From: CAVROT01 sp963722905
GTDB taxonomy: Bacteria; Pseudomonadota; Alphaproteobacteria; Rhodobacterales; Rhodobacteraceae
Length of the DNA: 64,000 nucleotides
Assembly (NCBI GenBank): GCA_963722905.1
Contig: CAVROT010000011.1
Coordinates: 62,001-126,000 of the forward strand
Reading direction: 5' to 3'
In this document: positions 25,806 to 33,859 of the stretch, piece after piece
How positions within the stretch are numbered: position 1 is the first letter of the stretch
Layout of the letters: every line of letters begins with the position of its first letter
The notes under the pieces: model-generated
The model's database searches: none
The model's input: only the letters and a program-made list of their open reading frames with translations
Told to the model about the DNA's origin: nothing
Translations under genes and position numbers: made by a program

Positions 25806-26999
25806 CTAGAGGATGTCTCGGATGCGCCCGATGGCGGTCTCGATGGCCTGCGCCGAGGCCGCATAGGAAAAGCGGACGAAGCCTTCGCCGCGTGCGCCGA
25901 ACGACGTGCCGGCGATGGTGGCGACGCCGGCCTCGGCCAGGAACCGGTCCTGCGCGGCGCGCGACGTGAGGCCCGTGCCCTCGATGTTCGCGAAGGCGTA
26001 GAAGGCGCCGGCCGGATCGGCACAGCGGACGCCCGGCAGGTCGTTCAGCAACCCCACGATCAGGTGGCGGCGGGCATCGAAGGCGGTCATCATGTCGGCG
26101 ACGGCATCCTGCGGTCCGGTCAGCGCGGCGATACCGGCGTGCTGGGCGGCGGCGTTCACGCAGGAATGGTCGTTGATGCACAGCCGGGTCGCATGCTCCA
26201 CCATCGATGGCGGCCAGACGGCAAATCCCAGCCGCCATCCGGTCATGGCATAGGTCTTCGACCAGCCGTCCAGCAGGATCAGCCGGTCGCGGATCTGCGG
26301 ATATTGCAGCAGCGACACGTGGGCCGCACCGCCGTAGAGCATTCGCGAATAGATCTCGTCGCTGAGGATGGCGACGTGCGGATGAGCCTCCAGCCCGGCG
26401 ACCAGCCGGTCGACGCGATCTCGTGGCGTGACGCCGCCGGTGGGGTTGGCCGGCGAATTGAGAATGATCAGACGTGTGGCGGGCGTGACCAGGGCCAGAA
26501 CCTCGTCGGGGTCCATGGCGAAGCCCGCTGCCTCGTCCAAGCCATAGTAGACCGGCGTTGCACCGGAATAGCGGATTGCGCTGTCGTAGATGGGAAAGCC
26601 GGGGTCGGGGCAGACGATCTCGGCCCCCGCATGTCCCAGCATCAGCATGGCGAAGAACATGGTGGGCTTGCCGCCCGGCACGACGACGACGCTGTCCGGA
26701 CCCACGGCCGCGGCGTCCGCCAGTCCGTGGCGGCGGTTGAGGTCGCTCGCGACCGCCTCGCGCAGTGCCGGCAGGCCGTTCGCGGCCGTGTAGCCGTGCG
26801 CGCCGTCGCGCAGGGCGCGCACGGCGGCCTCGACGATATGGGGGGGCGTGGGGAAATCCGGCTGGCCGATCCCGAGGTTGACGATGTCGCGCCCCTCCCG
26901 CGCCATCGCCTGCGCGCGCGCCAGCACGTCGAAGGCGGACTCGGTCCCCAGACGGTGCAGCGACGGCGCGAAATCGGGGGCGTACGGCATGGCGGCCAT
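25806..26999 (-). CDS. PLP-dependent class I/II aminotransferase
   Basis: A 397-residue fold-type I aminotransferase. The PLP Lys lies in DGWSKTYAMTGWRLGFA near residue 240. Conserved NLGIGQPDFPTPPHIVEAAV, the NSPANPTGG turn and the C-terminal Arg in VRFSYAAS (substrate carboxylate) are present. The start is at 26999 or 26990, two in-frame Mets three codons apart. It is the first gene of a leftward pair with the 2-hydroxyacid dehydrogenase and divergent from a single-domain Lrp-like gene. The amino donor and acceptor cannot be told from sequence. Confidence 0.92.
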   Translation of the reverse strand: MAAMPYAPDFAPSLHRLGTESAFDVLARAQAMAREGRDIVNLGIGQPDFPTPPHIVEAAVRALRDGAHGYTAANGLPALREAVASDLNRRHGLADAAAVGPDSVVVVPGGKPTMFFAMLMLGHAGAEIVCPDPGFPIYDSAIRYSGATPVYYGLDEAAGFAMDPDEVLALVTPATRLIILNSPANPTGGVTPRDRVDRLVAGLEAHPHVAILSDEIYSRMLYGGAAHVSLLQYPQIRDRLILLDGWSKTYAMTGWRLGFAVWPPSMVEHATRLCINDHSCVNAAAQHAGIAALTGPQDAVADMMTAFDARRHLIVGLLNDLPGVRCADPAGAFYAFANIEGTGLTSRAAQDRFLAEAGVATIAGTSFGARGEGFVRFSYAASAQAIETAIGRIRDIL

Positions 27000-27138
27000 A
27001 GAGCGGACGCGCCGCGACCCTGTCAAGCAAGGGGCCGGATACGCGCCCGGCCGCCGCCGCGGACCGGCAGCGGGGCAGGGTGGCGCATGTCGGGGCCGCG
27101 TGGTTGACTGCCCGCGACTACGCCGCGAGAGGTTCGCC

Positions 27139-27375
27139 ATGACACCCGTCTTCGTCCAGATCCGCTGCCGTCCCGGAACGGGTTACCGTGTCGCCGAGGA
27201 GATCGCGATGCGCGAGATCCATTCCGAACTCTACTCGACCTCGGGCGACTACGACCTGCTGGTCAAGCTCTACATTCCCGAAGGACATGACGTCGGGCTC
27301 TTCATCAACGACCGGCTTCACGACATCGACGGGATCGAGCGTACGCTCACCACACTGACCTTCCGCGCATTCTGA
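27139..27375 (+). CDS. Stand-alone Lrp/AsnC ligand-binding (RAM) domain protein
   Basis: A 78-residue protein consisting only of the AsnC-type alpha-beta effector domain: PVFVQIRCRPGTGYRVAEEI, then YSTSGDYDLLVKLYIPEG and IERTLTTLTF. There is no helix-turn-helix. Stand-alone RAM proteins exist in many proteobacteria and form multimers that bind small ligands. The start at ATG 27139 is the domain boundary; the frame is open upstream without similarity. It is divergent from the aminotransferase, suggesting a link to amino-acid or keto-acid sensing. Confidence 0.88.
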   Translation: MTPVFVQIRCRPGTGYRVAEEIAMREIHSELYSTSGDYDLLVKLYIPEGHDVGLFINDRLHDIDGIERTLTTLTFRAF

Positions 27376-27450
27376 CGTCCAACGGCGGCGCGGCAGTCTG
27401 GCACCGCTCGCACGGGGCTCGGTCCCGGCATGCGGTCGGCCGGGCACCGT

Positions 27451-27696
27451 GAACCGATCGGGCCGCAGAGGCGAGATACTATGACTGTGTGCGCAGGGCG
27501 TACGGCCGCCGATGCCATCATGTTGTCGGGCGAAACAATATAGATCCATCAAGCTGTCAGGATGCTCGCGCAGCCGATCATGGTCCTCGCGGCGATGTCG
27601 TTTGGCGGCATCTTCCGGGAACGGGCGGTTCATCCGCTCGACCTCGCCGTAGATCCGAAAATGGTCCGGTTTCGTCACTCGCCCGTCGATCCCCAT
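27451..27696 (-). pseudogene. IS481-type transposase C-terminal remnant
   Basis: About 82 residues of a leftward frame resemble the end of IS481-family integrase cores. They read VTKPDHFRIYGEVERMNRPF, then KRHRREDHDRLREH, and end LRPDRF. In intact relatives the matching parts are TKPxHPWTNGQVERMNRT and SHDQLRTHL. Many conserved positions are lost and the catalytic N-terminal part is absent, so this is a dead fragment in the 566-bp gap between the RAM gene and the IS5 element. No other gene is evident in that gap. Confidence 0.7.
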
Positions 27697-27937
27697 GGGG
27701 AGCCGTTGCATGCAACGCCTGTGTTCATGGTTTCCCCGTCCCCCCCTTGGTCGGCCGGAGGGTATCGTAGCGGGGATGCCGGGGACGGTGCGAGGTGCAT
27801 CCGGTTTTCCGGACACCGGCCCCGTTCAGTTCCTGCCGCCGCGCGTCAAAGGTCGATGGGTGACATTAAGCTATAGCGCTCGCGCCTCCACGAGGTGCAG
27901 ATCATCCCGACTTGCGCAGTGATAATACGTCCGGCGT

Positions 27938-27941
27938 CTTT
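27938..27941. repeat. IS target-site duplication, left copy (CTTT)
   Basis: CTTT directly precedes the left inverted repeat of the IS5-family element and is repeated at 29447-29450 directly after the right one. A 4-bp duplication is normal for this family. Confidence 0.75.
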
Positions 27942-29446
27942 AGTCCGTTCTGAACATCACGCTGCGAGTTCGATTTGAGGCATTGCCGCTGCCGGGAGGG
28001 CGTTGGCTCCCACCACGACGCGCAGGAGCAAGGTCAGGATTTGGGGCCAAAGAGCCCTGAGGTATGCGAGGATCTGGCGGATGTTGTGGCCTGCGCCGCA
28101 GAGCACGGCGTGGAGCGCATCGCCGAGGGTGCCCTTGAGGGGCGAGCGCGACAGGCGGCCGTCGGTCTTCATGTGGCCGATGGTGGGTTCGATGGCGGAC
28201 CTGCGGCGCAGGGCGCGGCGGAGCACGCGGGTCATGCCGCGGCGCTGGCCGGAGATGTAGACGGCGGTGCCGGTGTCGGGCGCGATGCCGTGGCCCCGGT
28301 AGCCCCGGTCGACGAAGACGCGGGCCGGGCGGCGGTCGGCGAGGATCTCGACCTGTTCGAGGGCTTCGTGCAGCGTGTGGCCGTCATAGGGGTTCCCCGG
28401 CAGCGAGCGCATGCCGACGACGAAGCCCTCGCGATGCGTGGTGGCGACGGACACCTTGCAGCCGAATTCGTAGCGCTTGCGGGCCTTGCCCTTGGAGATG
28501 CAGTCGACGTCGGGCTCGTGGAGCGCGTAGAGCTTCCGGCGGTCCTTCGGCTTCTGGGCGAGCAGGCGGCCGGCCAGGGCGAGCTCGACTTTGAGGCGGG
28601 CGCGCAAAGCGTCGTCCCCGACCGTGCCGATCCGCCGAGCGATGTCGCGCATCACGCGGCCGGCGTAGCCCTTGAGCCGCCGCAGGGCCCTTCGCATGCG
28701 TTTGAACTGCCGGGCATGGGCGTAGCGACCCGCCTGCTGGGCCAGCCGGGCCCCGAGGCGCGCATAGCTCTGGCGCAGCGGCAGGCCCGCCTCATGCGCG
28801 AGCTTGACCATGCGCGTCCTTGCTTTCTCATAGAGCCGCGCGTCGGTCGGGTGCGCAATCGCCTTTTCCATCACCGTGGTGTCGACGATCACGTCGGCCG
28901 TGCTGCGCTCGGCGATGACGCCGGCGTCCCTCCCCGCCTCGATCGTCTTCGTGAGCAGCCATTCCACGCCCTCCTCCCCGATCCGCCCCCGCCAGCGCGT
29001 CAGCGAGGACGGGTCGATCGGCGGGCGATGCTGAAAGAACGTCTCCCCACAGAAGTGCTGCCAGTAGGGGTTCTCCGCCCACCGCGCGACGACCGCCTCG
29101 TCCGAGAGCGCGTAAGCGTGCTGGAGGTAGAGCAGACCCGCGACCAGCCGCGGCGACGTCGCCGGCCGCCCGGTATGCGACGGAAAGAAGCCCACCCATT
29201 CGGCCTCGAAGAACGCCCAGTCGATCAGCGCCTCGAGCCGTACCAGCTCGTGGCGCATGTCGATCAGATCGGTGAGCCGGGGGCGGAGCAGATCGTCCTG
29301 CTCGGGGCCGCGGAACTTGGGCTTCATCGGGCCTCCGAAATCGCAGGGTTCCGGCCCTAAGCATAGCAAACCCTGCAATATCGGCACAGCAGGAAAGCCA
29401 GTTCATCCCAGAAAATCAGCAGGCTAGGCGTTGTTCAGAGCGGACT
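27942..29446 (-). mobile_element. Complete IS5-family insertion sequence, 1505 bp
   Basis: The element is bounded by inverted repeats AGTCCGTTCTGAACA (27942-27956) and TGTTCAGAGCGGACT (29432-29446), which match at 14 of 15 positions. CTTT flanks both ends. It carries one full-length transposase gene. The intact frame, ends and target duplication suggest recent insertion. It lies between an IS481 remnant and an MT-A70 gene whose stop is 75 bp away. Confidence 0.9.
27957..29327 (-). CDS. IS5-family transposase
   Basis: A 456-residue DDE transposase. The N-terminal DUF772-type region includes FFPSHTGRPATSPRLVAGLL and FFQHRPPIDPSSLTRWRGRI. Catalytic residues are readable as Asp in VIVDTTVMEKA, Asp in VFVDRGYRGHGI and Glu in RRSAIEPTIGHMKTDGRLSR. 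The start is placed at MKPKFRGPEQ (29327), the family start; an upstream start would add 20 residues reaching into the terminal region. The frame is uninterrupted, so it may be active. Confidence 0.92.
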   Translation of the reverse strand: MKPKFRGPEQDDLLRPRLTDLIDMRHELVRLEALIDWAFFEAEWVGFFPSHTGRPATSPRLVAGLLYLQHAYALSDEAVVARWAENPYWQHFCGETFFQHRPPIDPSSLTRWRGRIGEEGVEWLLTKTIEAGRDAGVIAERSTADVIVDTTVMEKAIAHPTDARLYEKARTRMVKLAHEAGLPLRQSYARLGARLAQQAGRYAHARQFKRMRRALRRLKGYAGRVMRDIARRIGTVGDDALRARLKVELALAGRLLAQKPKDRRKLYALHEPDVDCISKGKARKRYEFGCKVSVATTHREGFVVGMRSLPGNPYDGHTLHEALEQVEILADRRPARVFVDRGYRGHGIAPDTGTAVYISGQRRGMTRVLRRALRRRSAIEPTIGHMKTDGRLSRSPLKGTLGDALHAVLCGAGHNIRQILAYLRALWPQILTLLLRVVVGANALPAAAMPQIELAA

Positions 29447-29450
29447 CTTT
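29447..29450. repeat. IS target-site duplication, right copy (CTTT)
   Basis: Second copy of CTTT, immediately outside the right inverted repeat of the IS5-family element. Confidence 0.75.
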
Positions 29451-29521
29451 ACGTGGCGGCACGGGCCCGTCGCCTGATCCCTTCCCGTTCGATCTGCTGC
29501 GTGTCGCTCCGGGAGACGGCG

Positions 29522-30211
29522 TCATCCTCCGTTGATGCCGGGGCCGCCGGAGGCGTCGGCGCCGGCGTCGTCGCATGGTCCCTCTGGCGGAACCGCCGAT
29601 TGCGAATGGTTGGCATAGGTCCTCCACGTCGGCGCGTAGGCGTCCGACTGGTCGCCCCAGACATCCCAGCCCGCACGGGGACCTCGCGCGAAAAGCTCCA
29701 GCCGCGGGCCCCATGAGCAGCCCTCGATCAGGTCGTACTGTTCGTCGGGTTTGCGCGAATGCTCGCGCTTGCGCGTGGCGATCAGGTTTTCCTGGCGGCG
29801 GCCGGGCGGAAGCGTCCGCACGTCCCGGCCACGCACGCCGAAGAGCAGAAGTTCGGTCACGTTGCGGAAGTAGAAGCCGACGCCGCGCCGGTCCGGTCCG
29901 CCATCCTTGCGGACCTTGGACCAGACGATGTTGGATTTATAAGCGAACCCCCATGCGCACATCGCCTCAAGCCCTTCGGGCAGTAGCGCGTTTGGCACCC
30001 ACATGTAGAGATGCGCCCGCTCGGCGGCGATGCCGCTCACCGGCATGGCGCATATCTCGCCCAGCGTCATGGTCGCATAGCGGCTGAGCCGGCGGTGCTC
30101 TGGCGCCATCTTTCCGGTGCGGTTCCGAAACTGCCACGGCGGATCGGCGAGAACGGTGCCGTAGCGACAGCCCGCCTTCGTTCCGAAGAAGCGTTCGGCG
30201 TCAGCGCCCAT
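29522..30211 (-). CDS. MT-A70 family N6-adenine methyltransferase
   Basis: A 229-residue SAM-dependent adenine methyltransferase of the MT-A70 family. The catalytic DPPW motif is in VLADPPWQFRNRTG near residue 25. Also present are RLSRYATMTLGEICAMPV, HLYMWVPNALLPEGLEAM, WGFAYKSNIVWSKV and the C-terminal RPR-like GPRLELFARGPRAGWDVWGDQ. In bacteria such genes are common on phages, plasmids and islands. It has no restriction partner here, so an orphan DNA methylase is likely. It is enclosed by insertion-sequence debris, which supports acquisition by transfer. Confidence 0.9.
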   Translation of the reverse strand: MGADAERFFGTKAGCRYGTVLADPPWQFRNRTGKMAPEHRRLSRYATMTLGEICAMPVSGIAAERAHLYMWVPNALLPEGLEAMCAWGFAYKSNIVWSKVRKDGGPDRRGVGFYFRNVTELLLFGVRGRDVRTLPPGRRQENLIATRKREHSRKPDEQYDLIEGCSWGPRLELFARGPRAGWDVWGDQSDAYAPTWRTYANHSQSAVPPEGPCDDAGADASGGPGINGG

Positions 30212-30501
30212 TCCTCGTCTCCCGAACCCTCGGGCCGTCGCATGCCGCCCCTACCGTCCCGAGTATCCGGCCTCTGGCGTCGAATCGAGCGAAATGCCGT
30301 CGACCGAATGCAACGGACTTGAATGCTCGATCTCGGGTCACGATGGCCTCGCGCGTGGCCGAACGGCTTTGCAGGGTCGCCAAGGCGCGGATCGTGGTTC
30401 GCCATCTGCGGTCGATTTGAGAGGTGCCTTCCGGAAATCGGACACTGGCGCAGGCTGCGATATCAGGTCCTCCGCTCTTCGAGGATGAGACGGAAGAGGT
30501 G

Positions 30502-30636
30502 GCAAGGAGGAAGGGACACGCGGCCGCATTCAGGGCGAAAGGCGCGCTGCGAGCGTCGAAGGGCGGGCGGAGGGTGGCGGGGCTGTCCGCGTGGATCGAG
30601 GTCCATCCGACGCTGATCCACCGGTGCAGGAAAGCG
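30502..30636 (+). pseudogene. IS3-family OrfA remnant
   Basis: About 45 residues resemble the helix-turn-helix of IS3-family OrfA: ARRKGHAAAFRAKGALRASK, then VAGLSAWIEVHPTLIHRCRK. Intact relatives read like FKAKVALEALKG..VAELAxxYxVHPxQIxxWKK. Start, end and several core residues are lost. Confidence 0.72.
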
Positions 30637-30713
30637 CGTCCGACATCGGCGCGACGAGGGTCCAGGGGGCGAACCGCAAGCGGGTCCGGCGCCAGGTGCG
30701 GATCTCGGGCCCG

Positions 30714-31250
30714 ATGCCGGTCAGTTGGCGTCCGAACACCGGCACGCCGGCGAAGGACCCGCGGCCGTTTCCCTGCCTCCTGCGCGGGCTGACCATCGAC
30801 CGCCCGAACCGGGCCCGGCGCGCAGACATCGTCTGAATTCCGATACGGAGGGGCTTCGTCTGCCTCGTGGCGATCATGGACCGACACCGTCGCCGCGTGC
30901 CGGCCTGGCAGACGTCGCACACATCGGAGGCCGAATCCCGCGCCGATGCCCTGCAAGACGCTATCGCGCGCGTGGTCCGCCGGGGTTCGTGGGCACGGAT
31001 CGAAGCAGCCGGTTAACGGCCTTCGCCCGGGCCGGCCCGCAGCACCGCACCGGCATCCGCATCTCCATGGACGGCAAGGGCCGCCTCACTGACGACATCC
31101 TCGTCGAACGGCTCCGGCGATCGTCAATGTACGAATACGTCCACATGCGGGCCCGGCAGACCGGATCGCAAACCCACGTCGGGCGACGGACATGATCCGG
31201 CTCCTGCGACCGCCGCCGCCCGCACAGCTCCCTCGGCGGCCGTCCGCCGG
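30714..31250 (+). pseudogene. IS3-family OrfB (integrase) remnant, frameshifted
   Basis: OrfB similarity is spread over two frames. One frame gives PNTGTPAKDPRPFPCLLRGL and TIDRPNRARRADIV up to a TGA at 30834-30836, then continues in frame with IPIRRGFVCLVAIMDRH. Another frame gives GIRISMDGKGRLTDDILVER from 31052 and RRPHSSLGGRPPDAT near 31208-31250. These match successive parts of an IS3 integrase in the right order. At least one nonsense change and one frameshift make it non-functional. With the OrfA piece it marks one decayed element. Confidence 0.78.
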
Positions 31251-31705
31251 ACGCGACCTGCTGCGCCGGCCCGACGATCATGCAACCCGACCGGGAGGCC
31301 CGAAGAGCAGCCTGGATCAGTCCGGATCCTGTCGAGGGATCGGGGAGCACCTCGGACGTCGGCCCCGCCTCAGGCATCCGCATTGGCGCAAGGACCTGAC
31401 CTGCAACAGGACCGAAACCGGACCACCCGAGAGGGGCAGGCCAACAGGGGCATCACGCGGGTGGTCGATGACCGCCGCCCTTGGCGCCGAGGCCGGTCAC
31501 GCACCAGGACCGAAGCCAGATCAGCCCACAGTGGCAGGTCAGCAGTGTTCTCGGGTATCCCGGGCGTGACCCGGTGCGGGCTGCTATTCGCCGCAATGCT
31601 ATTCGCCATCGTCCCTGACTGGCAGAGAAGGCCGGAATGCGAGGATCTCCGATCAGGGCCGCCCAATGGCCCGCCGTCCCGGCGGAATGACGCCGCCGCC
31701 GTGCC

Positions 31706-31918
31706 ATGCGGCGCGGCCAGAGCGATAGGCAGGACGGATCTCTCTTCGTAGGATCGCTGACCGGCGGTCGCGCCGCCGCCATCGCATATACCCTGATCGA
31801 GACCGCCACGCTCAACGGCGTCGTTCCACAAGCCTCGCTCGCCGAGACCCCCGCCCGTATCCCGGACTGCAGGATCACCCGCGTCGATGACTTCCTGCCG
31901 TGGAACGTTGCCAGGTAA
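31706..31918 (+). pseudogene. IS66-family transposase (TnpC) C-terminal remnant
   Basis: Seventy codons read DGSLFVGSLTGGRAAAIAYT, then LIETATLNGVVPQASLAETP and ITRVDDFLPWNVAR. This is the C-terminal block of IS66 TnpC, whose relatives read GRKNxLFAGSxxGGxRAAxxYTLIETxKLNGVDP..LLPWN. The rest of the transposase is missing, so it is a truncated relic. Confidence 0.75.
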
Positions 31919-32011
31919 GGCGGTCAGACCGGACCCTTGCTGCCCCGATGTCCCGGCGCGGCGTCCTTCGTGGACGTATCAGATCGCTCGCCGGGCGATC
32001 CGACAGGGCGG

Positions 32012-32048
32012 GGGGGCCAGCCCCCGGGATATTTGCGAACCCAAGAAG
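32012..32048. repeat. Dispersed GC-rich hairpin repeat, copy 2
   Basis: GGGGGC (32012-32017) and GCCCCC (32020-32025) form a stem around CA, followed by GGGATATTT and an AAGAAG end. This parallels copy 1 at 17809-17856. It lies 44 bp past the stop of the leftward zinc-ribbon gene. Confidence 0.55.
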
Positions 32049-32091
32049 GGGAGAGAGGGGCATGGGTGCGGGCAAGTTGCCCCGGGTCGCG

Positions 32092-33261
32092 TCAAAGGGA
32101 TCCGAGGTCGGTCGGCATCCAGCCGTTCTGCGATGCGATGGCGGCAGCGGTGGCCGCGACGACGAGAGCCGCGACGACCGCGAACGCAATCTTGATCTTC
32201 GACCAGGGGCGTTCGCCCTGCACACGTCCGGACTGTCCGTTGACCACGAAGCGGTAGGTCGCGCCGCGGTACTTGTAGGCGGCCAGCCAGACGGGCAGCA
32301 GCACATGCTTGAACGTCACGTCCGACACCGACGTTTCCACAGAGTGGATCCTCTGGCGGTCGCCGCCGATGTCGAACTTCACGTCGCGGGCGATGGCGCG
32401 GTCCATCCGCGCGCGCGCCTCGACGAAGCCGTCGGCGAGGGACAGGTTGTAGCCCTCGGCCCTGAAGCCTGCTACGAACTCGGGCGCGTAGGGTTCCAGC
32501 GCGCCCAGCTCCCACGGCTCCAGCGCATCCGTGAAGCGTTTGGGCAGGGTGCCGGAAGCGAGGACCAGCACGTCGTCGAAGAAACGCCGGACGTGGCCCG
32601 ACGCGGGCCGCCATCGCACCCGTGCGACGCTGACCTGCTCTCGCTGGCCGTTGCGGGTGACGGTGCGGGTCTCATGGTAGACCGTCCCGCGTTCGCCGCG
32701 ATAGCTGCTGGCGGTGTCGGCGTCGTAGGTCCAGTAGGGCACGTAGATGCCCTGCATGCGCCGGCCTTTTCGCGCATATGCCTGTAGCCCGTTCGGCGCG
32801 AACCAGAGGGCGCCCAGCCACGCGTTCATCGCCTGCCGCGCCGCCGGTTCGTCCAGCGCGAAGGGCACGAGGCCCGCGGGCTTTATGTGGCGGTGCAGGC
32901 CGGTGTCGGCCACCACCGGCGTGGCGCAGAACGGGCACTCGGTCGCGTGGACGTCGCGGCCCAGATCGACCTCGGCGCCGCAGTTGGTGCATCGGGTGAC
33001 GCGCGTCTCCTCCATCTGCGCCTCGGGCAGGCGCGCGTCGAGGGCGGCGCGGAAGTCGAGCTCGACTATGGCGGGGGGTGCGGGCTGGGTGACGGCCTCT
33101 TCGTTGCCGCAGAAGTCGCAGTGGAGCCGGCCGGTGGCGGGGTCGAAGCGCATGTCCGATCCGCAGGCGTCGCAGGGGAACCGGCGGTCGGCGGCGGTCG
33201 TCGCCGCCGGCACGACCGGTGGCGTCGCGCCGCGGGACCGGCGCACCGGCGGGATCCTCAC
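32092..33261 (-). CDS. Double zinc-ribbon protein with C-terminal membrane helix (YdjG-like)
   Basis: A 389-residue protein. Zinc pairs are seen as CDAC and CDFC in the N-terminal 60 residues, then CTNC and CPFC near 90-115, giving two treble-clef or ribbon units. The middle domain (PAGLVPFALDEPAARQAMNAW, GIYVPYWTYDADTASSYRGE) is typical of proteins mislabelled as TFIIB-type zinc-finger or PriA-like. A single membrane helix lies near the C-terminus (IKIAFAVVAALVVAATAAAI). The GTG start overlaps the cytochrome gene stop as GTGA. Family context with an SPFH gene recalls Bacillus YdjG-YdjI, which act in PspA membrane stress; that role here is inferred. Confidence 0.82.
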   Translation of the reverse strand: MRIPPVRRSRGATPPVVPAATTAADRRFPCDACGSDMRFDPATGRLHCDFCGNEEAVTQPAPPAIVELDFRAALDARLPEAQMEETRVTRCTNCGAEVDLGRDVHATECPFCATPVVADTGLHRHIKPAGLVPFALDEPAARQAMNAWLGALWFAPNGLQAYARKGRRMQGIYVPYWTYDADTASSYRGERGTVYHETRTVTRNGQREQVSVARVRWRPASGHVRRFFDDVLVLASGTLPKRFTDALEPWELGALEPYAPEFVAGFRAEGYNLSLADGFVEARARMDRAIARDVKFDIGGDRQRIHSVETSVSDVTFKHVLLPVWLAAYKYRGATYRFVVNGQSGRVQGERPWSKIKIAFAVVAALVVAATAAAIASQNGWMPTDLGSL

Positions 33262-33797
33262 AGGAACCGGTGCAGCGCGCGCGGCGCCAGGATGCGCAGG
33301 GCGTTGTCGCGCAGGCGGACGTGTCGCCAGATGTGGAACCCGGCGTGGGCAGCGGCGACGATGCCGAGGACGTAGAACTCGGCGACGTGGAAGGCACCGA
33401 TCCAGTCGTTCGCGCGCGGCATGCCGAGGGGCGGCGCGATGGGCAGGAAGCCGCCCGCCTTGAGCAGCCGCGCCGAGGTCAGCCCCAGAAGGAAACCCGT
33501 GAGCGCGACGGCGAACATGCCCCAGATGAGCGTCCTGTGCAGCGCCGTGTGGAGGCGGCGCCCCCATGTCGGCAGCTTCGGTCCGGGCCGTCCGACGAGA
33601 CCGCGGCGCAGGTGATCGGCGGTCCAGGCCAGCGCCAGAGTGACGAAGATCAGCCCCAGCACGGAGTGCGCCTGGAAGGCCGCGGGACCGAAGGGCGTGA
33701 CGTCCTTGGGCTGGACCAGCGTGAACCAGACGAAGAGCGGGACCATCGTCCAGTGCATCCATTTCAAGGCGGTCCGGCGGCGTGGCATCAGGTGCAT
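33258..33797 (-). CDS. Cytochrome b561-like membrane protein
   Basis: A 179-residue four-helix membrane protein of the bacterial cytochrome b561/b6 type. Candidate haem histidines are in ALKWMHWTMVPLFV (helix 1), FQAHSVLGLIFV (helix 2), LHRTLIWGMFAV and AAHAGFHIWRHV (last helix). Length is normal. It overlaps the zinc-ribbon gene by 4 bp and lies 62 bp below the SPFH gene, so it is co-transcribed with an envelope-stress module rather than a respiratory operon. Such proteins shuttle electrons between quinone and periplasmic acceptors. Confidence 0.82.
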   Translation of the reverse strand: MHLMPRRRTALKWMHWTMVPLFVWFTLVQPKDVTPFGPAAFQAHSVLGLIFVTLALAWTADHLRRGLVGRPGPKLPTWGRRLHTALHRTLIWGMFAVALTGFLLGLTSARLLKAGGFLPIAPPLGMPRANDWIGAFHVAEFYVLGIVAAAHAGFHIWRHVRLRDNALRILAPRALHRFL

Positions 33798-33859
33798 CCG
33801 TCCCGGCCGCGCGTCATGACGGCGTCGCGGTCGACTGGTCGGCGCATGCCGGTCCGCCC

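Larger units (their letters stand above)
30212..32091. other. 1.9-kb gene-poor insertion-sequence graveyard
   Basis: No intact gene is supported here. Recognisable content is the IS3 OrfA/OrfB remnants, the IS66 tail and a hairpin repeat at 32012-32048. The stretches 30212-30500 and 31260-31700 contain only unrecognised frames, probably more decayed element DNA. Confidence 0.65.

Noticed and set aside
31706..31918. A genuine 70-residue gene near 31.7 kb
   Set aside because: Its sequence corresponds to the last block of IS66 TnpC with the catalytic region missing, so it is a relic.
32092..33261. Annotation of the zinc-ribbon protein as primosomal protein N' or a helicase
   Set aside because: There is no Walker A or B motif or helicase domain. 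Only CxxC pairs and a C-terminal membrane helix are present, so the common automatic label would be misleading.
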